Both the position numbers and the translations under genes were made by a program. A DNA stretch of 64,000 nt from Ancalomicrobiaceae bacterium S20 (GTDB lineage Bacteria > Pseudomonadota > Alphaproteobacteria > Rhizobiales > Ancalomicrobiaceae), in contig CP158568.1 of the NCBI GenBank assembly GCA_040269895.1, forward strand, positions 4,244,001 through 4,308,000, in the 5' to 3' direction. The notes beneath the pieces are model-generated. The model did not search any database. It had not been told where the DNA came from and saw only the letters and a program-made list of their open reading frames with translations. Position 1 is the first letter of the stretch. Each line of letters begins with the position of its first letter. This document shows positions 8,795 to 17,717 of the stretch, piece after piece.

Positions 8795-10326
8795 GCGGCG
8801 GCTCCGGCTTGCGAGCTTGCCGGCGTCTCCGCGGCGATGGCGCGGACGATGCTCTCGACCCCGACCGCGTCGCCTTCGAGCATGCCGACATGGACTCGGT
8901 CGCGCAGCACCAGGACGCGATCGGCATAGGCGACGATCTCGTCGATCTCGCTTGAGATGACCAGCAGGGCGAGCCCCTCCGCGCACAGGCGTTCGATCAG
9001 GCGGATGATCTCGGCATGGGCGCCGACGTCGATGCCGCGGGTCGGCTCGTCGAGGATCAGGAAGCGCGGCTCGGTGGCGAGCCAGCGCGCCAGCAGCGCC
9101 TTCTGCTGGTTGCCGCCGGACAGGAGCTTGATCGGCTTGTCGGCGTCCGAAGTGCGGATGTCGAGCGCCTTGATGAATTTGTCGGCGATCGCCCGGCTTT
9201 CGGCGGCGCCGAGCGGCTTCAGCCAGCCGCGCCGGGCCTGCAGCGCCAGAATGATGTTCTCACGCACGCCGAGGTCGCCGACGATACCGTCGGTCTTGCG
9301 ATCCTCGGGACAGAAGCCGAAGCCGAGCGAAACCGCCTTGCGCGGCGAGGCGATACGCTGGGCGGCGCCATCGACGGTCGCGGTGCCGCTGTCGGCCTCG
9401 TCGATGCCGAACAGCAGTTGCGCGGTCTCGGTGCGGCCGGAGCCGAGCAGGCCGGCGACGCCGATCACTTCGCCGGCGCGGATGTCGAGATCGAAGGGCG
9501 CCACGGAGGTGCGCCGGCCGTAGCCGCGCAAGGACATGAAGCTCTCGCCGGGCGCGCCGCGGCCGCCGTGCCGGCCGATGGTCTCGTGTTCGAGCTCGCG
9601 GCCGAGCATGGCGCGGATCACGTCGATGCGCTTCAGGCCCTCGATGTCGCGGGTCTCGACCTTGCGGCCGTTGCGCAGCACGGTCACGCGCTGGCAGAGC
9701 GCGAAGACCTGATCGAGGAAATGGGTGACGAAGATCACGCCGATGCCGCGCGCGGTCAGCTGGCGCACGGTGGTGAACAGCGACTGCACCTCGCCGGCGT
9801 CGAGGCTGGCGGTCGGCTCGTCGAGCACGAGCACCTTGCCCGACAGATCGACGGCGCGGGCGATGGCGACGATCTGCTGCACGGCGACCGAATAGTCGCC
9901 GAGCGCGGCGCGCACGTCGATGTCGAGGCCGTAGTCGGCGAGCAGCGAACGGGCGAGCGCGTTGGTCCGCGCCGCGCGACGGAAGCCGAACCAGGTCGGC
10001 TCGCGGCCGAGATAGAGGTTTTCCGCCACCGAAAGGTTCGGCAGCAGGTTGACCTCCTGATAGACCGTGCCGATGCCGAGCCGCTGGGCATCGGCGGTAT
10101 CGGTCGGATCGATCGGCGTGCCGTCGAGCCGGACCTCGCCGGCATCACGCGACAGGACGCCGGTCATCACCTTGATCAGGGTCGACTTCCCGGCGCCGTT
10201 CTCGCCGAGGAGGGCATGTACCTCGCCGGCGCGCAGATCGAAATCGACCGCATCGAGCGCCCGCACGCCGGGAAACGTCTTGGTCAGCCCTCGGATCTCG
10301 AGGACGGGCTCGGAGCCTGCCACCAT
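8791..10326 (-). CDS. ytfR: Sugar ABC transporter double-domain ATPase (YtfR/MglA type)
   Basis: Tandem ATPase of the sugar importer, 511 residues with two ABC domains. Domain 1 has Walker A GENGAGKST (41-49) and Walker B VLVLDEPTASLD. Domain 2 has a degenerate P-loop (GLLGSGRTE) and the signature LSGGNQQK, exactly as in the RbsA/MglA class. The start ATG at 10326 has only a distant GCAGGA, so the exact start is moderately certain. It is 173 bp downstream of the binding-protein gene, with two hairpins between. Confidence 0.9.
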   Translation of the reverse strand: MVAGSEPVLEIRGLTKTFPGVRALDAVDFDLRAGEVHALLGENGAGKSTLIKVMTGVLSRDAGEVRLDGTPIDPTDTADAQRLGIGTVYQEVNLLPNLSVAENLYLGREPTWFGFRRAARTNALARSLLADYGLDIDVRAALGDYSVAVQQIVAIARAVDLSGKVLVLDEPTASLDAGEVQSLFTTVRQLTARGIGVIFVTHFLDQVFALCQRVTVLRNGRKVETRDIEGLKRIDVIRAMLGRELEHETIGRHGGRGAPGESFMSLRGYGRRTSVAPFDLDIRAGEVIGVAGLLGSGRTETAQLLFGIDEADSGTATVDGAAQRIASPRKAVSLGFGFCPEDRKTDGIVGDLGVRENIILALQARRGWLKPLGAAESRAIADKFIKALDIRTSDADKPIKLLSGGNQQKALLARWLATEPRFLILDEPTRGIDVGAHAEIIRLIERLCAEGLALLVISSEIDEIVAYADRVLVLRDRVHVGMLEGDAVGVESIVRAIAAETPASSQAGAAA

Positions 10327-10403
10327 CCGGATCTCACAATCCTGCTTACACGGGTCCGCATCGGCCGCGGCCGACGCGGAACGGGTCGGGCGAAACGCCG
10401 TCA

Positions 10404-10485
10404 CCGTGCCGTCCGGCCGGGCGGCACGGCGATCAGCCCCCCCTCGGGGAATGCCCGGGCGCGCGGCGCGGGTCAGGCGCCGCGC
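10404..10485 (-). other. Two hairpins between ytfQ and ytfR
   Basis: Directly after the binding-protein stop there is a perfect 9-bp stem, GCGCGGCGC (10461-10469) with GCGCCGCGC (10477-10485), loop seven bases. A second, 8-bp stem, CCGTGCCG (10404-10411) with CGGCACGG (10422-10429), follows. No T-run follows either on the minus strand, so these look like mRNA-stabilising or partial-termination structures rather than full terminators. Confidence 0.6.
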
Positions 10486-10499
10486 ACCCTTGCGCCCTC

Positions 10500-11462
10500 T
10501 CAGTAGCCGAGATCCTTGCGCGCCTCGTATTCCTTGGCGGCGGTGTCCGGCAGGTAGACCTTGCTTTCGGTCTGGATCCACTTGGGCGGCATCTTGCCGT
10601 CCTTCTTGTACGCGATGACCGCGTCGAAGGCCGGGCCGGCCATGTTCGGGGTCAGTTCGACGGTGGCGTTGGCCTCGCCGTTCGCCATGGCCTTGAACAG
10701 ATCCGGCACGGCGTCGATCGACACCATCAGGATGTCCTTGCCCGGCTTGAGACCGGCTTCCTTGAGCGCCTGGATCGCACCGATCTGCATGTCGTCGTTG
10801 TGGGCATAGACCGCGCAGATCGACTTGCCGCCGTTCTCGGCCTTGATGAAGCTCTCCATCACTTCCTTGCCCTTGGCGCGGGTGAAGTCGCCGGTCTGGG
10901 AACGGGTGATCTTGAGGTTCGGGTGCTTGGCGATCGCCTCGTCGAAGCCCTTCTTGCGGTTGATCGCCGGCGAGGAGCCGACGGTGCCCTGGAGTTCGAC
11001 GATGTTGCAGGGCTTGTCGCCGACCGTCTTGGCCAGCCATTCGCCGGCGACGCGGCCTTCGTAGACCGTGTCGGAGGTGACGGCGGTCAGGTAGAGGCTG
11101 TCGTCCTTGCTGTCGATCGTGCGGTCGAGCAGCACGACCGGGATCTTGGCGTCCTTGGCTTCCTTGAGCACGTCGTCCCAGCCGGTGGCGACCACCGGGG
11201 CGACAAAGATCGCGCCGACGCCCTGGGCGATGAAGGACCGGATCGCCTTGATCTGGTTCTCCTGCTTCTGCTGCGCGTCCGCGATCTTCAAGTCGATGCC
11301 GCGTTTCTTGGCTTCGAGCTTGGTGACGGAAGTCTCCGCCGCGCGCCATCCGGATTCCGAGCCGATCTGCGAGAAGCCGACGGTCAGATCAGCGGCGAAG
11401 GACGATCCGCTCATCATGGCCAAGGCGCAGACGGTCCCGAGAACGATGTTCTTGAGCTTCAT
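10500..11462 (-). CDS. ytfQ: Galactofuranose-type sugar-binding protein (YtfQ)
   Basis: Periplasmic binding protein of the sugar importer, 320 residues with a signal peptide cleaved after SSFAA. Diagnostic YtfQ stretches are VGFSQIGSESGWRAAET, IADAQQKQENQIKAIRSF and FVAPVVATGWDDVLKEAKDA near the N-terminus, and VELTPNMAGPAFDA near the C-terminus. E. coli YtfQ binds galactofuranose; the same ligand is likely but not proven. The ATG at 11462 has GGGGAGG six bases upstream, so the 27-residue longer frame is rejected. It is the first gene of the operon. Confidence 0.93.
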   Translation of the reverse strand: MKLKNIVLGTVCALAMMSGSSFAADLTVGFSQIGSESGWRAAETSVTKLEAKKRGIDLKIADAQQKQENQIKAIRSFIAQGVGAIFVAPVVATGWDDVLKEAKDAKIPVVLLDRTIDSKDDSLYLTAVTSDTVYEGRVAGEWLAKTVGDKPCNIVELQGTVGSSPAINRKKGFDEAIAKHPNLKITRSQTGDFTRAKGKEVMESFIKAENGGKSICAVYAHNDDMQIGAIQALKEAGLKPGKDILMVSIDAVPDLFKAMANGEANATVELTPNMAGPAFDAVIAYKKDGKMPPKWIQTESKVYLPDTAAKEYEARKDLGY

Positions 11463-11535
11463 AAAGACCTCCCCATACGTCACCGTTCTTTTTGGGCGAC
11501 TGGGGAAAAGCTTAGGCCCGGCCGACATGCCGTTC

Positions 11536-11574
11536 AAATGCATTTAAGGGTAAAAACGATATCGAATTTGATAT
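11536..11574. promoter_or_regulatory. AT-rich palindromes upstream of ytfQ
   Basis: Upstream of ytfQ are a perfect palindrome AAATGCATTT (11536-11545) and an inverted repeat ATATC-N6-GATAT (11559-11574), 74 to 112 bases before the ATG, in an otherwise GC-rich region. They are plausible operator or promoter elements of the sugar operon. No regulator gene is adjacent, so the binding factor is unknown. Confidence 0.4.
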
Positions 11575-11744
11575 GTTGCAACGCACGGTGGCGATAAGCG
11601 ATTGATTCTTCACGGCTTCGCAAGGCTGGTTGTGCGATGCGGCATGACGAAATGGCTGCCGCAGCCGTGGTTCGCAGCGACCGGCAGGCCGGACTCAAGC
11701 GTCCAGATCGACCTTGCGGCCGATCCGGGATCGGGAAGACGAGA

Positions 11745-14027
11745 TCATTCACCGAGCAGCGTCACCGCCCCGCTCAGCCGTGCGAGCGACGAGCCGCCGA
11801 CATAGACATCGAAGGTGCCGGGTTCGATCCGATAGGCACCGTCGTCATCGTGGAAGCCGAGCTCCGCGACGGGGACGGTGAGCCTGACCCGCTTCGTCTC
11901 GCGCGAGGCCAGATCGACGACCGCGATCGCCTTCAGCTGCCGGAGCGGCCGGCTGCGGGTCGCAACGCGCTGGTGGACATAGAGCTGCACGATCTCGCGA
12001 CCGGCGCGGTCGCTGCGGTTGGTCACGCTCGCCTCGGCGACGAGCGTGTCGCCGCGGCCGAGTGTAGGGGCGCCGAGCGTCAGGTCGGTGTACGCGAAGC
12101 GCGAATAGCTGAGGCCCCAGCCGAACGGGTAGAGCGGCGTGTTCTCCTCGTCGATGTAGCGCGACCAGAGGTCGTCGTCCTCGTCGAGGCCTTTCGGTCG
12201 GCCCGTCGGCAGGTCGTCATAGGCGAGCGGCACCTGGCCGAGGTGGCGCGGCATGGTCATCGGCAGGCGGGCGGAGGGGTTAGCCTCGCCCATCAGGATG
12301 TCGACCAGCGCCGGGCCGCCCATGGTGCCGGGCGAGAAGGCATAGAGCACGGCGCGCGCCTTCGACGCGGCTTCGGTCAGCACCATCGGCCGGCCCGCGA
12401 AGACGACCAGCACGATCGGCTTGCCGGTCCTGGCCAGGCGATCGAACAGTGCCTGCTGGTGGTTCGGCAGGCCGATGCGCGTGCGCGAGGTCGATTCCGC
12501 GGTCATGAACCAGGGCTCGCCCAGCACGGCGATCACGAGATCGGCCTTCTCGGCGGTCGCGACCGCGCGATTGAAGCCGCCGGTCTCGGTGCATTCGTCG
12601 TCGCACCCCTCGGCATAGGTCAGCGTCGTCGTCGGGCCGACCCGGCGTTTCAGCTCCTCGTAGACCACCGGCGCGTCGGTGCGCAGCCCGAGCGCGCCCC
12701 AGGCGCCCATGTGGTCGGACGCATCGCGGGCGGCGGCGCCGATCACGGCGATGCGCTTCGTGGTCTTCGCCAGCGGCAGGATCTCGTCGCGATTCTTGAG
12801 CAGCACGATCGAGCGGCGGGCGAGATCGCGCGCGGCTGCGCGGGTTTCCGGGCGGGCGAGCGCGGCCTCGGCTTGGGTCGCATCGGGATCGCGGCGTGTT
12901 TCGGCCGGGTCATAGAGGCCGAGCCGGAATTTCGTGCGCAGGATGCGGGTGACGGCATCGTCGATGCGCGTCATCGGCACGCGCCCGGAGCGGACCAGCT
13001 CCGGCAGGTTGTCGCGGAAGAAGTGGCCGGCGATCTCCATGTCGAGTCCCGCCATGACGGCGCGCTCGGCGGCCTGTGCGCCATTGCCGGCGACGCCGTG
13101 GTTCAGGAGCTCGCGGACCGAATCCCAGTCCGAGATCACGAAACCGTCGAAGCCCCATTCGGTCTTCAGGAGATCGGTCAGCATGCGCCTGTTGGCGGGC
13201 AGCGGCACGCCGTTCAGCGCATTGAAGGCGGCCATGATCACCGGCGCGCCGGCCTCGAGGCCGGCCTTGAACGGGGCGAGATAGACGTCGCGCAAGAGCG
13301 GCGTCGACAGGTCCGCCTCGGCATAGTCGCGTCCGGCACGCACCGCGCCATAGCCCACGAAGTGCTTCAGCGTCGCGCCGAGGCCCGCCTTGGCGAGGCC
13401 GCGCACGCTCGCGGCCGCGAAGCCGCGGGCGAGGAACGGATCCTCGCCGGGCCCCTCGACGACGCGGCCCCAACGCGGGTCGCGCGAGATGTCGATCATC
13501 GGGCCGAAGGCGAGGTTGACGCCCTGCGCCCCGGCCTCGCGGCCGGTCAACTCGGCCGCGGTCTCCCAGACCCGTTCGTCGAAGCTTGCCGCAAGCCCGA
13601 GCGGCACCGGGAACAGCGTCCGGTAGCCGTGGATGATGTCGCGGGCGAAGATCAGCGGGATGCCGCGCCTGGCGGCCCGCGCACGGGCCTGGAACTTCGC
13701 CATGGTCGCGGCATCGGGCATGTTGGCCATGGCACCGATCAGGCCACGATCGATCTCGCTCTCGTCGAAGGTCGCCGACCACGAGCCCATCGACATCTGG
13801 CCGACCTTCTCCTCGAGCGTCATGCGCGAGACGATATCGGCGATCTTCGCCTCGATCGCCGGATCGCGCGGGCCGGAGACGGAGCCCGTCTCCGCCGCCA
13901 GAGCCGGCATGAGGCCGGTGACGGGCGGCAGGCCCGTGAGGGTCGCGGCGACGGTGATCGCGAGTGGGGCGAGAACGGCGAGGAGACGGCGGCGCGGGCT
14001 GAGCCGGGCGGCGGGCGTCGCGGGCAT
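11745..14027 (-). CDS. bglX: Glycoside hydrolase family 3 beta-glucosidase, exported
   Basis: Periplasmic GH3 beta-glucosidase of BglX type, 760 residues. A signal peptide (residues 1-45, ending LPALAA-like) is followed by the TIM-barrel domain with the nucleophile in GFVISDWDSV (D300), the alpha/beta sandwich (VLLKNRDEILPLAKTTKRIA) and a C-terminal fibronectin III-like domain. It releases terminal glucose or a related sugar from beta-glycosides; its neighbours are a sugar importer and a lactonase, so the three probably serve one sugar-use module. Same strand as ytfQRT-yjfF but about 280 bp upstream of ytfQ, so co-transcription is uncertain. Confidence 0.93.
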   Translation of the reverse strand: MPATPAARLSPRRRLLAVLAPLAITVAATLTGLPPVTGLMPALAAETGSVSGPRDPAIEAKIADIVSRMTLEEKVGQMSMGSWSATFDESEIDRGLIGAMANMPDAATMAKFQARARAARRGIPLIFARDIIHGYRTLFPVPLGLAASFDERVWETAAELTGREAGAQGVNLAFGPMIDISRDPRWGRVVEGPGEDPFLARGFAAASVRGLAKAGLGATLKHFVGYGAVRAGRDYAEADLSTPLLRDVYLAPFKAGLEAGAPVIMAAFNALNGVPLPANRRMLTDLLKTEWGFDGFVISDWDSVRELLNHGVAGNGAQAAERAVMAGLDMEIAGHFFRDNLPELVRSGRVPMTRIDDAVTRILRTKFRLGLYDPAETRRDPDATQAEAALARPETRAAARDLARRSIVLLKNRDEILPLAKTTKRIAVIGAAARDASDHMGAWGALGLRTDAPVVYEELKRRVGPTTTLTYAEGCDDECTETGGFNRAVATAEKADLVIAVLGEPWFMTAESTSRTRIGLPNHQQALFDRLARTGKPIVLVVFAGRPMVLTEAASKARAVLYAFSPGTMGGPALVDILMGEANPSARLPMTMPRHLGQVPLAYDDLPTGRPKGLDEDDDLWSRYIDEENTPLYPFGWGLSYSRFAYTDLTLGAPTLGRGDTLVAEASVTNRSDRAGREIVQLYVHQRVATRSRPLRQLKAIAVVDLASRETKRVRLTVPVAELGFHDDDGAYRIEPGTFDVYVGGSSLARLSGAVTLLGE

Positions 14028-14177
14028 GGCGGGGTCCCGTGGCGGAGGAAGGTGGCGGAACCTTTGCCGTCCGAAGTTCCGCGCGTCAAACCCCGTGCGG
14101 TGCGAGACGCCGTTGCGTCACGGGCATGTGAGCGCCTCGCACCACTTGTTTGCGATCGTGATGAATCGCCAACGGCT

Positions 14178-15083
14178 TCAGCCGCTCACCTTGAGGAAGA
14201 TCGCATAGAGCGAGGTCTGCGCGGTGATGTAGAGCCGGTTGCGCTTCGGGCCGCCGAAGGTGACGTTGGAGACGATCTCTGGGATCGGGATGCGGCCGAT
14301 CAGCGTGCCATCGGGAGCATAGGTCAGCACGGCGCCGTTGCTGGACGTCCAGATGTTGCCGAGCCGGTCGACCCGGAAGCCGTCGAAGAAGCCGGCCGGC
14401 GAGGTCGCGAACACGCGGCCGTTGGCGACGCGGTCGCCGGAGGCCGCTACGTCATAGGCGCGGATCACCGGCGCGACGTCCGGGAAATGGGTGGCGCCGG
14501 TGTCGGCGACATAGAGGACGGTCTCGTCGCGCGAGAAGGCGAGACCGTTGGGGCGGACCATGTCGGTGACGATCGCGGTGGTCACGGCCGTCTTCGGATC
14601 GAAGCGATAGAGATGGCAGGCGCCGATCTCGCTCTCGGCGGCGTGGCCCTCGTAGTCCGAATCGATGCCGTAGGTCGGGTCGGTGAACCAGATCGTGCCG
14701 TCGGACTTCACCACGACGTCGTTGGGCGAATTCAGCCGCTTGCCGTCGACCCGGTCGACGAGCGCGACCCACCGGCCGTCATGCTCCAGCCGCGACACGC
14801 GCCGGCCGCCGTGCTCGCAGGCGATCACGCGGCCTTCCGTATCGATCGTGTGGCCGTTGTGGTAGCCGCAGGGGTGCTCGAACACCGAGACCGAGCCGTC
14901 GGTCTCGTCGTAGCGCATGACCCGGTCGTTCGGGATGTCCGACCACAGCAGCGACTTCGCCGCCGGCACATAGACCGGGCCCTCCGACCAGCGGCAGCCG
15001 GTATAGAGCCGCTCGGGCAGCGCGTGGCCGATGATCAGCGCGGAAAAGCGCGGATCGAGGATCTCGTACGGGCTCGCGACCAT
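14178..15083 (-). CDS. SMP-30/gluconolactonase family lactonase
   Basis: Six-bladed beta-propeller lactonase of the SMP-30/LRE family, 301 residues without signal peptide. The metal-site regions are visible: RWSEGPVY (E34), NSPNDVVV (around N118-N121), VRPNGLAFS and DGFRVD. Members open sugar lactones such as gluconolactone or xylonolactone in oxidative sugar pathways. It lies 150 bp upstream of the beta-glucosidase gene on the same strand, compatible with shared expression. Start at 15083 has GGGGAG upstream. Confidence 0.87.
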   Translation of the reverse strand: MVASPYEILDPRFSALIIGHALPERLYTGCRWSEGPVYVPAAKSLLWSDIPNDRVMRYDETDGSVSVFEHPCGYHNGHTIDTEGRVIACEHGGRRVSRLEHDGRWVALVDRVDGKRLNSPNDVVVKSDGTIWFTDPTYGIDSDYEGHAAESEIGACHLYRFDPKTAVTTAIVTDMVRPNGLAFSRDETVLYVADTGATHFPDVAPVIRAYDVAASGDRVANGRVFATSPAGFFDGFRVDRLGNIWTSSNGAVLTYAPDGTLIGRIPIPEIVSNVTFGGPKRNRLYITAQTSLYAIFLKVSG

Positions 15084-15225
15084 GGTTTCTCTCCCCTCGT
15101 CGGGCGCCGGATTGAAGCGGCGGCGCCTCGTTGCGGAGAGTGAGACCCGGAGCGGCGGAGAGCGTCAAGGCTCGGACGAAAAGAAGTTTTCCGATCGCGC
15201 TGTCATGGCAGCGCCGGCACGGGCC

Positions 15226-16443
15226 TCAGCCGTCGAGCCCGGCGATCGCCTTGGCGAAGTCGGACGCTTCAAAGGGCTCGAGATCGTCGGCGCCTTCGCC
15301 GACGCCGATGAAATGGACCGGCAGGCGGAACTTCTCCGCGATCGCGACCAGGATGCCGCCGCGCGCTGTGCCGTCGAGCTTGGTCATGACCAGGCCCGTG
15401 ACGCCAGCGACCTTGCCGAAGATCTCCACCTGGTTCAGCGCGTTCTGGCCGGTGGTGGCGTCGAGCGTCAGGAGCACGTCGTGCGGGGCGGACAGATCCT
15501 GCTTCTTGATCACGCGGACGATCTTCTCGAGCTCGGCCATCAGCTCGGCCTTGTTCTGCAGCCGGCCGGCGGTATCGATGACGAGCACGTCCGAGCCGTC
15601 GGCCTTGGCGGCCTTCAGCGCGTCGAAGGCGAGCCCGGCCGCGTCGGCGCCGGGTTCGCGGGCGATCACCGATGCGCCGGTGCGCGAGCCCCAGATGCGC
15701 AGCTGGTCGATCGCCGCGGCGCGGAACGTGTCGCCGGCGCAGAGCGTGACCTTGCGGCCCTCGCGGCCGAGCATCTGGGCCAGCTTGCCGATCGTGGTGG
15801 TCTTGCCGGTGCCGTTGACGCCGACGACCAGAATCACGTGCGGTTTCAAGCTCGTATCGATGGCAAGCGGCTTGGCGACGGGTAAGAGGACCTTTTCGAC
15901 CTCGTGGGCCAACACCGCGCGGACCTCCTCGTCGGAGATCTCTTTGTCGAAGCGGTCGCGGCGCAGCGCCTCGGTGATCTTCATCGCCGTCGGCAGGCCG
16001 AGATCCGCCTGGATCAGGATGTCTTCGAGCTCGTCGAGCGTCGCGCCGTCGAGCTTGCGCTTGGTGAAGATCGCGGTGATGCCGGTCGTCAGCGACGAAG
16101 AGGTGCGCGCCAGGCCGGATTTCAGCTTCTGCCACCAGCTCTTCTTGTCCGGCTCGGCCGGAACGGGGACGGGCGGCGCGGTGATGCCCGAAAAGGTGAC
16201 GGGCGAAACGGTGACGGGCGGGGCCACGGCGGGGGCAGTCGCCGGAGCCGGCTCCGGCGCGACTTCGATCACGTCCTTGGCCGTGCTCTCCGGATGCTCG
16301 AACAGCGCTTCCGCCTCGGTTTCCGAGACGGGCGGTTCGGCGTCGGGCATCGCGCGGTCGTGCGGCTCGGCCGGGATAGGCGCCTCGGCCGGCTGGTCCT
16401 TGCCCCCGAACAGCGACTTCCAGAACCCGCGTTTCTCGGTCAT
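15226..16443 (-). CDS. ftsY: Signal recognition particle receptor FtsY
   Basis: SRP receptor GTPase, 405 residues, docking ribosome-SRP complexes at the membrane. An acidic, proline- and alanine-rich A domain covers residues 1-110. The NG domain follows with P-loop GVNGTGKTTT, DTFRAAAIDQL, DTAGR and TKLDGTARGG. The start ATG at 16443 shares its A with the TGA of mtaB (TGATG), indicating coupling; a TTG one codon upstream is less likely. Its partner Ffh is encoded at 25.4 kb. Confidence 0.96.
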   Translation of the reverse strand: MTEKRGFWKSLFGGKDQPAEAPIPAEPHDRAMPDAEPPVSETEAEALFEHPESTAKDVIEVAPEPAPATAPAVAPPVTVSPVTFSGITAPPVPVPAEPDKKSWWQKLKSGLARTSSSLTTGITAIFTKRKLDGATLDELEDILIQADLGLPTAMKITEALRRDRFDKEISDEEVRAVLAHEVEKVLLPVAKPLAIDTSLKPHVILVVGVNGTGKTTTIGKLAQMLGREGRKVTLCAGDTFRAAAIDQLRIWGSRTGASVIAREPGADAAGLAFDALKAAKADGSDVLVIDTAGRLQNKAELMAELEKIVRVIKKQDLSAPHDVLLTLDATTGQNALNQVEIFGKVAGVTGLVMTKLDGTARGGILVAIAEKFRLPVHFIGVGEGADDLEPFEASDFAKAIAGLDG

Positions 16444-17717
16444 CAAGCCGCCTCGGCGATCAGCGCGCGGGCGGTGTGCCCGGTGATGCGCGCGGTCAGG
16501 ATCTCGCCCGGCTCGGCGATCGCGGCCGGTCCGGGTTGAAGTTCGCAGAGCGTGAATTGTTCGGTGCGGCCGAGCCCGGCCTTCTCGACCAGCACGCGGC
16601 GGAGCTGGCCGACCTCGGCATCGAGGTGGGCCTGCAACGCGGCCTCGCCCTTCAGGCGCAGCCGTTCGGCGCGCGCCTTGATCGTCGCGCGGTCGAGCTG
16701 CGGCATGCGCGCGGCCGGCGTGCCGGGGCGGGGCGAGAACGGGAAGACGTGCAGATGCGTCAGCCCGCAGTCGTCGACCAACGCCAGGGAGTTCTCGAAC
16801 ATCGCCTCGGTCTCGGTCGGGAAGCCGGCGATCAGGTCGGCGCCGAACACGATCTCAGGCCGGCGGTCGCGCAGATCGTTGCAGAAGCGGATCGCGTCGT
16901 CGCGCAGGTGCCGGCGCTTCATGCGCTTGAGGATCATGTCGTCGCCGGCCTGCAGCGACAGGTGCATGTGCGGCATCAGCCGATGCTCGGTCGCGATGGC
17001 GTCGACCAGCGCGGGGTCGGCCTCGACACTGTCGATCGACGAGATCCGGAGGCGTTCGAGGTCCGGCACATGCTTCAGGAGGCTCTGCACCAGCGCGCCG
17101 AGGCGCGGGGTGCCGGGCAGGTCCTGGCCCCAGCTCGTGATGTCGACGCCGGTCAGCACGACCTCGGCATAGCCGTTGCCGGTGAGGCGCTTGACCTGCT
17201 CGACCACGGCGCCGGCCGGCACCGAGCGCGAATTGCCGCGGCCGTAGGGGATGATGCAGAAGGTGCAGCGGTGGTCACAGCCGTTCTGGACCTGGACGAA
17301 GGCGCGCGTGCGGCCTTCGAGCCCTTCGATCAGGTGGCCGGCGGTCTCCTTGACCGAGAAGATGTCGTTGACGCGCACCTTCTCGGTCTCGCCGATGCCG
17401 AAGGCGCCGCCGAGACCGTTCCAGCTCTCGGCCTCGAGCTTGGCGTCGTTGCCGAGCACCAGATCGACCTCGCCCATGCCGGCGAAGGTCTCCGGCTCGA
17501 CCTGCGCGGCGCAGCCGGTCACGACAATGCGCGCGGTCGGGTTCTCGCGCTTCAGGCGGCGGATCTGCTGGCGCGCCTGGCGCACCGCTTCGCCGGTGAC
17601 GGCGCAGGTGTTGACCACGACCACGTCTTCGAGCCCCGCCTTCTCGGCGAGTGTCTTCATGGTCTCGGATTCCACCGTGTTGAGCCGGCAGCCGAAGGTG
17701 ACGACCTCGACGCCCAT
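16443..17717 (-). CDS. mtaB: tRNA t6A methylthiotransferase MtaB
   Basis: Radical-SAM enzyme that converts t6A to ms2t6A at tRNA position 37, 424 residues. Cluster-binding cysteines are C10, C38 and C69 in the UPF0004 domain and C147, C151, C154 in NGCDHRCTFC. A C-terminal TRAM-like region follows. It overlaps dapF upstream and ftsY downstream by one base each (TGATG), so dapF-mtaB-ftsY form one translationally coupled unit. tsaD, which makes the t6A substrate, is also in the window at 37 kb. Confidence 0.95.
   Translation of the reverse strand: MGVEVVTFGCRLNTVESETMKTLAEKAGLEDVVVVNTCAVTGEAVRQARQQIRRLKRENPTARIVVTGCAAQVEPETFAGMGEVDLVLGNDAKLEAESWNGLGGAFGIGETEKVRVNDIFSVKETAGHLIEGLEGRTRAFVQVQNGCDHRCTFCIIPYGRGNSRSVPAGAVVEQVKRLTGNGYAEVVLTGVDITSWGQDLPGTPRLGALVQSLLKHVPDLERLRISSIDSVEADPALVDAIATEHRLMPHMHLSLQAGDDMILKRMKRRHLRDDAIRFCNDLRDRRPEIVFGADLIAGFPTETEAMFENSLALVDDCGLTHLHVFPFSPRPGTPAARMPQLDRATIKARAERLRLKGEAALQAHLDAEVGQLRRVLVEKAGLGRTEQFTLCELQPGPAAIAEPGEILTARITGHTARALIAEAA

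Noticed and set aside
11637-15143. Plus-strand open frame of about 1,170 codons opposite the beta-glucosidase and lactonase genes
   Set aside because: Mirror of real coding sequence; its composition (H, R, E, G, A repeats) is non-protein-like. The same reasoning removes the long frames at 2349-4889, 1460-2527, 52486-55407 and 60-62 kb.
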